Shown: positions 12,829-17,576 of the stretch, piece after piece
Position numbering within the stretch: position 1 is the stretch's first letter
How the letters are laid out: every line of letters starts with the position of its first letter
Assembly: GCA_030592105.1 (NCBI GenBank)
Contig: JAUVKE010000016.1
Location: 1 to 17,576, forward strand
Reading direction: 5' to 3'
DNA from: Desulfobacteraceae bacterium
GTDB taxonomy: Bacteria; Desulfobacterota; Desulfobacteria; Desulfobacterales; BuS5
DNA: 17,576 nucleotides
Notes under the pieces: generated by a model
Told to the model about the DNA's origin: nothing
What the model saw: the letters and a program-made list of their open reading frames with translations, nothing else
Database searches by the model: none
Translations under genes and position numbers: made by a program

Positions 12829-14217
12829 ATGGAATCGATGTCTGATAATAATACCCATATTTTAATAGTTGATGATGATCTGGGCGCTCTTTTGACTCTC
12901 AAAGCAGGGATGGTTAACGCAGGAATTCCTGAGCCTGTTACCCTTTCCGACAGTAGGCGGGTAATTGATCTTATTAGAATTTATCACTTCAAGGTTGTAC
13001 TCCTTGATATTATTATGCCCCATGTTACAGGCATAGAACTTTTGAAACAGATAAAAAAAGAATTTCCCGAGACAGTAGTAATTATTATGACGGCACTTGA
13101 TGATGTGGCCACCGCTGTTGATGCTATAAAATTTGGTGCCTATGATTATCTTGTCAAGCCTTTAAATATGAATCAGCTTGTATTGATCGTGAATCGGGCT
13201 TTAGAAAGATATAACTTACAATTCGGTTTATCCTTTTTTGAAAGAAAACAATTATTTGCAGGTCTTGCAAATCTTGAAGCGTTTAAAGATATTGTGTCAG
13301 AAGATGAAAAAATGGCTATGCTTTTTCATCAGGTTGAAGCTGTGTCATCCACCGATTATAATGTGGTTATAACAGGTGAATCAGGAGTGGGTAAGGAAAA
13401 AATTGCACGTGTTATGCACAATCTTAGCAGCCGCGCTAAAGCTCCTTTTATTGCAGTCAACATGGCTGCATTCAGTGCAACATTATTTGAAGCTGAATTT
13501 TTTGGATATTCCAAGGGAGCATATACAGATGCTATTAAAGATAAAAAGGGTTTTTTTGAGCAAACAGAGGGGGGCACCCTTTTTCTTGACGAAATTACTG
13601 AGCTTGATATGTCACTACAGGGGAAACTTTTACGTGTTATTGAAGAGCGTGAGCTTTATCGTATTGGGAGTACCCGTGTAAGAACCATAGATGTTCATCT
13701 GATATCTGCCACAAATCGTGATATCAATAAAGAAATTGAAAAAGGGCGTTTTAGAGCCGACCTTTACTATCGACTTAATATGTACAATATCAAGATCCCG
13801 CCTTTACGAGAAAGAAAAAAAGATATACTCCCTTTGGCACGATTCTTCCTGAAAAAATATTCAAAAAAAAGTAATAAGATGATCAAATCAATTTCAAATG
13901 AATTATCTGCCTGGTTATTGGAATATCCATTTCCAGGAAATGTACGGGAACTGGAAAATATAATAGCAGGTGCAGTGATCCTGGAAAAGGCTGATACGCT
14001 TGGTGTGCCATCGGTTAAGGGCTTTGAACCGCACATCAAAGAAACAAAAAACTGTGAAAATGGATTTGCTACACTTGCTGAACTTGAAAAAGAGCATCTT
14101 AAAGCTGCTTTGGAGAAGACCCGGGGAAATCGTGTTGAAACTGCTAAACTTCTGGGTATAAATGCAACAACTGTTTATAGAAAAATACAAAAATATAACC
14201 TTATTTCTGGTGAGTAA
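12829..14217 (+). CDS. Sigma-54-dependent response regulator (REC-AAA+-Fis HTH, NtrC family)
   Basis: A 462-residue transcription activator that opens sigma-54 promoters using ATP. The REC domain (10-125) has D15-D16-D17, phosphorylated D60, T88 and K110. The AAA+ domain (about 150-385) has Walker A G183-E-S-G-V-G-K-E, Walker B L-F-L-D-E-I (251-256) and the arginine-rich R-A-D-L-Y-Y-R-L-N segment. The sigma-54-contacting loop reads G-A-Y-T-D-A (230-235) instead of G-A-F-T-G-A. The C-terminal Fis-type helix-turn-helix (about 420-458) has G-N-R-V-E-T-A-K-L-L-G-I-N-A-T-T-V-Y-R-K-I. An AGAGG ribosome site sits 9 bases before the ATG. Next to motility and PilZ genes, it may be the activator for the flgF promoter, but this is inference; no cognate kinase adjoins it. 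Confidence 0.93.
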   Translation: MESMSDNNTHILIVDDDLGALLTLKAGMVNAGIPEPVTLSDSRRVIDLIRIYHFKVVLLDIIMPHVTGIELLKQIKKEFPETVVIIMTALDDVATAVDAIKFGAYDYLVKPLNMNQLVLIVNRALERYNLQFGLSFFERKQLFAGLANLEAFKDIVSEDEKMAMLFHQVEAVSSTDYNVVITGESGVGKEKIARVMHNLSSRAKAPFIAVNMAAFSATLFEAEFFGYSKGAYTDAIKDKKGFFEQTEGGTLFLDEITELDMSLQGKLLRVIEERELYRIGSTRVRTIDVHLISATNRDINKEIEKGRFRADLYYRLNMYNIKIPPLRERKKDILPLARFFLKKYSKKSNKMIKSISNELSAWLLEYPFPGNVRELENIIAGAVILEKADTLGVPSVKGFEPHIKETKNCENGFATLAELEKEHLKAALEKTRGNRVETAKLLGINATTVYRKIQKYNLISGE

Positions 14218-14310
14218 CAAATGTTCGGCTGAAATTTTGCATAAGTAAGGGCTGATTGTTTTTGTTCCGCGCAATTTCCTAATCTGAGACCACTGGTTTT
14301 TATTGTAAAT

Positions 14311-15021
14311 ATGAAAAATATAGATAAAATTTTTGATTCTCAAATAGCAAATATACTAAAAGAGTTGCAGCAGGACAAGACTCTTATAAGAATGTATATA
14401 AAGAATAAAGAACATGAATATCTTGTGATTATTGAAGGCGTTCGAACATTATTTGTTTTTTCCAGATTTCTTGTTTACTGTTCCAGGGAATTTATAGAGA
14501 TTGTGGCTGAGGATCAGTCCGTTAAAATATTTTTTGAATTTTCAAAGGAGAGTATAAAATATCTTTTCGAAACATCCATAATTAAAGTGGATGGAGATAA
14601 AATCTGGTTCAAATTTCCTGAGTTTATTGAAAAATATCAGCGTAGAATGAATTTCAGGGTAGATGTACCATTGGAAACAAAATTTTTTTGTGAAATAGAG
14701 TCAAAACAGTGTGGCCTTGAAGTTGTTAATATAAGCTCAGGAGGCTTTCTTCTTTGCGATGATAAATCAGGTGAAAGTGATATATGCTTTGAACCCGGGG
14801 AAGTGTTAAATAATGTTGAATTCGTATTTCCTGATTTTGAAGAAAAAATAGAGGATGTAGAGGTTCATAAAATAGAGATTATAAGGTCAGAAAAAAGTAT
14901 AAAAAAGAGATGCCGCTATTATGCTGTTAGAATAATTGAAATTAACTATAAAGAAGAAGAAAAACTTTCACAGGCAATTTTGAGCTTACAAAGATATGCT
15001 CTACGCAGCAAAATAAAATAA
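14311..15021 (+). CDS. PilZ domain protein, YcgR-like cyclic-di-GMP receptor
   Basis: 236 residues in two parts. The N-terminal part (about 1-105) is a beta-rich domain of the YcgR N-terminal type. The C-terminal PilZ domain (about 108-230) has both cyclic-di-GMP binding motifs: R-R-x-x-x-R (R111, R112, R116) and N-x-S-x-x-G (N140, S142, G145). YcgR-type proteins bind cyclic-di-GMP and brake or redirect the flagellar motor through MotA or FliG. The location near motAB and flagellar genes fits this. The ribosome site is poor. The gene follows the NtrC-type regulator after 93 bases and may be co-transcribed with it. The N-terminal domain assignment is tentative; the PilZ call is firm. Confidence 0.85.
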   Translation: MKNIDKIFDSQIANILKELQQDKTLIRMYIKNKEHEYLVIIEGVRTLFVFSRFLVYCSREFIEIVAEDQSVKIFFEFSKESIKYLFETSIIKVDGDKIWFKFPEFIEKYQRRMNFRVDVPLETKFFCEIESKQCGLEVVNISSGGFLLCDDKSGESDICFEPGEVLNNVEFVFPDFEEKIEDVEVHKIEIIRSEKSIKKRCRYYAVRIIEINYKEEEKLSQAILSLQRYALRSKIK

Positions 15022-15038
15022 TCAGATTATAAAATTAA

Positions 15039-15069
15039 AGGTATACTCATTCAGCTGATATCCATACCT
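15039..15069. repeat. Imperfect palindrome with a MITE-like end
   Basis: AGGTAT (15039-15044) and ATACCT (15064-15069) bracket a central TCAGCTGA. The stretch ATTCAGCTGATAT inside equals the end of MITE copy B, but the GTAACT part is disturbed by two extra bases and no partner end is found. It is either a MITE fragment or an independent hairpin after the PilZ gene, where it could help terminate transcription. Confidence 0.35.
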
Positions 15070-15076
15070 TCCCCCC

Positions 15077-15101
15077 CGCTCCCAGGCAGAGCCTGGGAAC
15101 G
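15077..15101. repeat. REP-like palindrome of the CGTTCCCAGGC type
   Basis: Arms CGCTCCCAGGC (15077-15087) and GCCTGGGAACG (15091-15101) match at 10 of 11 positions around an AGA loop. A half copy, CGTTCCCA, recurs at 15134-15141. Palindromes with this core are, to my recollection, scattered in intergenic DNA of many unrelated bacteria. Here it sits between two convergent genes. No T run follows on either strand, so it is not called a terminator. Confidence 0.6.
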
Positions 15102-15147
15102 AAGAAAAAAAGCGTTGATATATAAACCGGTACGCGTTCCCAATTTT

Positions 15148-15591
15148 TTAAAATTCTCCTGTTTTACGCAAAAGAAGCTTTAACTCGGCCACTCTTATCC
15201 GCTCTTTGTGCTCATCATTTCTTTTTCTGGCTCCTTCAAGTTTTGCCGTAAGATCAGTGAAATCAGCGGGTTTCATTAAATAATCATAAGCGCCTAGCTT
15301 CATTCCTTCCACAGCGGTTTCTGCGCTGCCATGACCCGTAAGCATAATAACTTCCACCAGGGGAAATTTTTTCTTAATCTCTTTTAAGACTTCAATGCCG
15401 TCCATTCCAGGCATTTTTATGTCGAGAATAACAATATCAATATTATCTTTTTCCTCCAGGGTTTTTAAACAATCCTGACCGTTGTGGACGGACATGACAA
15501 TTTCTCCAACTTCTTTTAACCTTAAAGAAAGCATTTCTGCAAAATCTACTTCATCATCGACTACCAGTATCCTGGCTGGTATTTTGATCAT
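15148..15591 (-). CDS. Single-domain response regulator (REC) of a two-component unit
   Basis: 147 residues with one REC domain: D12-D13-E14 pocket, phosphorylated Asp in V-I-L-D-I-K-M-P-G-M-D-G, T in M-L-T-G-H-G, and K in L-M-K-P-A-D. After it comes a short basic helical tail with no recognisable output domain. It lies 42 bases behind the REC-histidine kinase gene on the same strand and has a GGGAG ribosome site. It therefore probably accepts phosphate from that kinase or acts as an intermediate in a relay. The two REC domains share motifs (P-G-M-D-G-I-E-V-L, L-T-G-H) and probably arose by duplication. The output is unknown. Confidence 0.87.
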   Translation of the reverse strand: MIKIPARILVVDDEVDFAEMLSLRLKEVGEIVMSVHNGQDCLKTLEEKDNIDIVILDIKMPGMDGIEVLKEIKKKFPLVEVIMLTGHGSAETAVEGMKLGAYDYLMKPADFTDLTAKLEGARKRNDEHKERIRVAELKLLLRKTGEF

Positions 15592-15633
15592 GATATGTTT
15601 TCTCCCTGCTTATAAATTCGTTTTTAATTTCAG

Positions 15634-16752
15634 TTACTTCGGAAATGTAATACAAAAAGTGGTGCCAACCCCCACCCTGCTGTTAACATCTATTTCCCCC
15701 CCAAGTTTTTCTATAATCCCCTTGATAATAAAGAGCCCAAGACCTGTACCGTTTCCAGGACTTTTGGTAGTAAAAAAGGGTTCAAATATCTTTTCCAGAT
15801 TTTCTTTTGGTATACCTTCGCCAGTATCTTTTATGATAAAGAGAATATTTTTGTCGAAATCTTCAATCGCCAGAAAAATTTTTCCTCCGTCAGGGGTTGC
15901 ATGAACAGCATTGGTTACAAGATTAATCAGAACCTGCCTTACCTGGTGAGGATCAATCCATACAGTTGTAAGGGTATCATCAATATGTTTTATTATTTTT
16001 ATATCCTTGCTCTTGATCTCCACGCCCGCCATCTGAATAATTTCATCAATAAACTCCCTGACATTTACTTCCGATAAAACCGCATTATCTTTCTTGACAA
16101 TCCCCAGGAGCTGATGGGTAATTACTCTTGCCCTCTCCACTGCATTATTTATCTTGCCAATAGCCATTTTAAAATCAGCTTTGCGAGGCATCTTTGCAAG
16201 CTCTTCTTTTTCAAGAATCAGTTTCATCCACCCCGCTGATTCATTAATAATAGCCAGGGGATTATTAATTTCATGGGCAACTCCGGCAGCAAGGGTACCC
16301 AAAGAGGCAAGCCTTTTTGTAGCTATCATCTGCTGCTCCATTTTGATTCTGAATTCGTTTTCCTTTTTCTTTTCCTCATCCCGAAGAATTTTGTCAAAGG
16401 CCTGCCTGATTTTGCTCACCAGATGATCGAACTCTATGGGCTTGCTTAAATAATCAAAGGCTCCTTCCTTGATCCCAACCACGCCATCATGTGATGTGGC
16501 GTGACCGGTCAGGAGTATAACTTCTGCTTTTGGGTACCTCTTTTTAACTTCACCAAGAACCTCTATGCCGTCCATTCCCGGCATTCTGATATCTGACACG
16601 ATCACATCAATCGGTTCTTTCTCAAGTATAGCCAGCCCGTCACTCCCGCTTGAAGCCCGCGTAGGGTTAAAGCCTCTTTTTTTCATACGTTTGATGATTG
16701 TATCGAGAAATGCAGTTTCATCATCAATAAAAAGAATTCGAACATTTTCCAT
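15634..16752 (-). CDS. Cytoplasmic hybrid kinase: REC - HisKA - HATPase
   Basis: 372 residues with no membrane segment. Order: REC (about 4-120; phosphorylated Asp in V-I-V-S-D-I-R-M-P-G-M-D-G, Lys in L-S-K-P-I-E), a charged helical linker with K-K-K-E-N (about 125-150), the H box G-V-A-H-E-I-N-N-P-L-A near 160, then the ATPase domain. The ATPase shows the N box (Q-V-L-I-N-L-V-T-N-A), the G1 box D-T-G-E-G-I-P, F-E-P-F-F-T-T-K and G-T-G-L-G-L. Such kinases with an N-terminal receiver act downstream of another kinase or sense a partner protein rather than a ligand. It sits 35 bases after the permease gene and before the REC-only gene, which points to a transport-linked signalling operon. Confidence 0.92.
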   Translation of the reverse strand: MENVRILFIDDETAFLDTIIKRMKKRGFNPTRASSGSDGLAILEKEPIDVIVSDIRMPGMDGIEVLGEVKKRYPKAEVILLTGHATSHDGVVGIKEGAFDYLSKPIEFDHLVSKIRQAFDKILRDEEKKKENEFRIKMEQQMIATKRLASLGTLAAGVAHEINNPLAIINESAGWMKLILEKEELAKMPRKADFKMAIGKINNAVERARVITHQLLGIVKKDNAVLSEVNVREFIDEIIQMAGVEIKSKDIKIIKHIDDTLTTVWIDPHQVRQVLINLVTNAVHATPDGGKIFLAIEDFDKNILFIIKDTGEGIPKENLEKIFEPFFTTKSPGNGTGLGLFIIKGIIEKLGGEIDVNSRVGVGTTFCITFPK

Positions 16753-16787
16753 AGTGTCCCACTTTTACCATCATAATAAAATATTTA

Positions 16788-17576
16788 CTATACCAAACCA
16801 AGAATTTTCCACCAGGTTCCCGCCACAATTATCAGCACAATCAGTAAAACAGGTGTTGCCACAAGACCCAGCTTTGTGAGGTCAGAGGCCTTAAAATATC
16901 TGTAGCTGTATGCGATTGCATTGGGAGGGCAGCCTATGACAAGGAGCATGGCAAAAGAAGTCGCCGTTCCAAGACATAAAGCCAAAACTCTGGGGTCAAC
17001 CCCTTCAAGCATCGCCATGGGAATTACTATGGGCAATATCAAAGCGGCCGCAGCAACATTTGCCATGGCATTTGTAACAAGAGCTCCGAAAACCGCTACC
17101 CCGATAAACAGAACAAGCCAGCCTTTACCCTGTATCAGAGGAAAGAAAAGATGGGCAAAATAGTCAGCCGCACCTGAATAGCCCATTGCCAGACCCAGTG
17201 AAATACCGCCACCAAAAATAAAAAGAGCCGTACCCCATTCCAGGTTATCGTTGATATCCTCCCATTTCAAAACCCCTGCAAGTGTCAGAGCACTGACTCC
17301 AAGCATACCTGTAACTGAGTAATGTATTCCATGAAGACCCTTTGTGAGCCAGAAGAGAAAACAGAGGGTAATGATGGTAATAGTTCTTTTTTCCATGGAT
17401 GTTAATGGACCGAGATCTTCATCAAATTCAGGGAGCTTGAATTTGGGATCTGGCCTGAAAACAAAATAAACAATAAGTACGGCAACCGGCACTGTAATAA
17501 TAGCTGCAGGCATTGCAAACTTTATCCATTCAAGAAATGTTATCTCTATGCCTGTAAATTCTTTTAAAAATGCCGC
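16788..17576 (-). CDS. DASS/SLC13-type anion:sodium symporter, C-terminal part (partial, start outside window)
   Basis: The frame stays open to the window edge, so the ATG at 17511-17513 is internal; 262 codons are visible. The protein is very hydrophobic, with about six to seven membrane segments. Family marks are I-T-F-L-E-W-I-K-F-A-M-P near the visible start, F-I-F-G-G-G-I-S-L-G-L-A (about 115-126 from the edge), V-T-N-A-M-A-N-V-A-A-A-A-L-I-L-P-I, and G-C-P-P-N-A-I-A-Y followed by F-K-A-S-D-L-T-K-L-G-L. The last two correspond to the second anion/sodium-binding Ser-Asn-Thr region and the T-P-P-N-A region of the family; the S-N-T itself reads T-N-A here. Substrate (dicarboxylate, sulfate or other anion) cannot be told. 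It heads the row of the kinase and REC genes. Confidence 0.85.
   Translation of the reverse strand, partial: AAFLKEFTGIEITFLEWIKFAMPAAIITVPVAVLIVYFVFRPDPKFKLPEFDEDLGPLTSMEKRTITIITLCFLFWLTKGLHGIHYSVTGMLGVSALTLAGVLKWEDINDNLEWGTALFIFGGGISLGLAMGYSGAADYFAHLFFPLIQGKGWLVLFIGVAVFGALVTNAMANVAAAALILPIVIPMAMLEGVDPRVLALCLGTATSFAMLLVIGCPPNAIAYSYRYFKASDLTKLGLVATPVLLIVLIIVAGTWWKILGLV

Noticed and set aside
1..17576. CRISPR arrays, tRNA or rRNA genes, prophage or toxin-antitoxin genes
   Set aside because: No regularly spaced repeats, cloverleaf genes, rRNA blocks or such coding sequences were seen on either strand.

Overview
The window is A+T-rich bacterial DNA that carries a core stretch of a flagellar gene cluster, a stator operon and several signalling genes. 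Gene order (flgF-flgG-flgA-flgH-flgI-flgJ-flgM-flgN-flgK-flgL), a lipoprotein FlgH and periplasmic FlgI (L and P rings), a FlgJ without a muramidase domain, sigma-54 and sigma-28 type promoters, and REC-first hybrid kinases together suggest a Gram-negative member of the Desulfobacterota, probably a marine Desulfobacterales-type organism. This placement is inference; no rRNA or taxonomic marker is present.

Layout. 1-216 is the tail of a gene that begins outside the window. After a hairpin and a candidate sigma-54 promoter, positions 473-9085 hold ten flagellar genes on the + strand: proximal and distal rod (flgF, flgG), P-ring chaperone (flgA), L ring (flgH), P ring (flgI), rod-binding protein (flgJ), anti-sigma-28 factor (flgM, behind a near-perfect sigma-28 promoter), hook-filament junction chaperone (flgN) and the two junction proteins (flgK, flgL). 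Positions 9202-10844 on the - strand hold motA-motB; the MotB membrane segment looks like the sodium-type PomB. Positions 11068-12225 (-) hold a REC and an HD-GYP coding stretch in one reading frame, separated only by an in-frame TAG. A 603-base gap follows, then a sigma-54-dependent NtrC-type response regulator (12829-14217, +) and a PilZ protein (14311-15021, +). The right end (15148-17576, -) is a three-gene row: DASS/SLC13-type anion permease (cut by the window edge), REC-histidine kinase, and a REC-only protein.

How they work together. FlgM would hold sigma-28 until the hook-basal body is complete, FlgN would deliver FlgK and FlgL, and MotAB would power rotation. The PilZ and HD-GYP genes point to cyclic-di-GMP control of motility. 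The permease-kinase-regulator row looks like a separate nutrient-response unit.

The most striking unlisted structure is a family of short non-coding mobile elements (MITEs) with GTAA ends. Three copies (2057-2132, 3144-3200, 10871-10955) each carry a perfect 8-bp target-site duplication. Two of them landed on the stop codons of flgG and flgA, and one landed in the motA leader. At least one decayed copy is also present. A second, unrelated repeat of about 120 bp follows both flgK and flgL, starting exactly at the stop codon.
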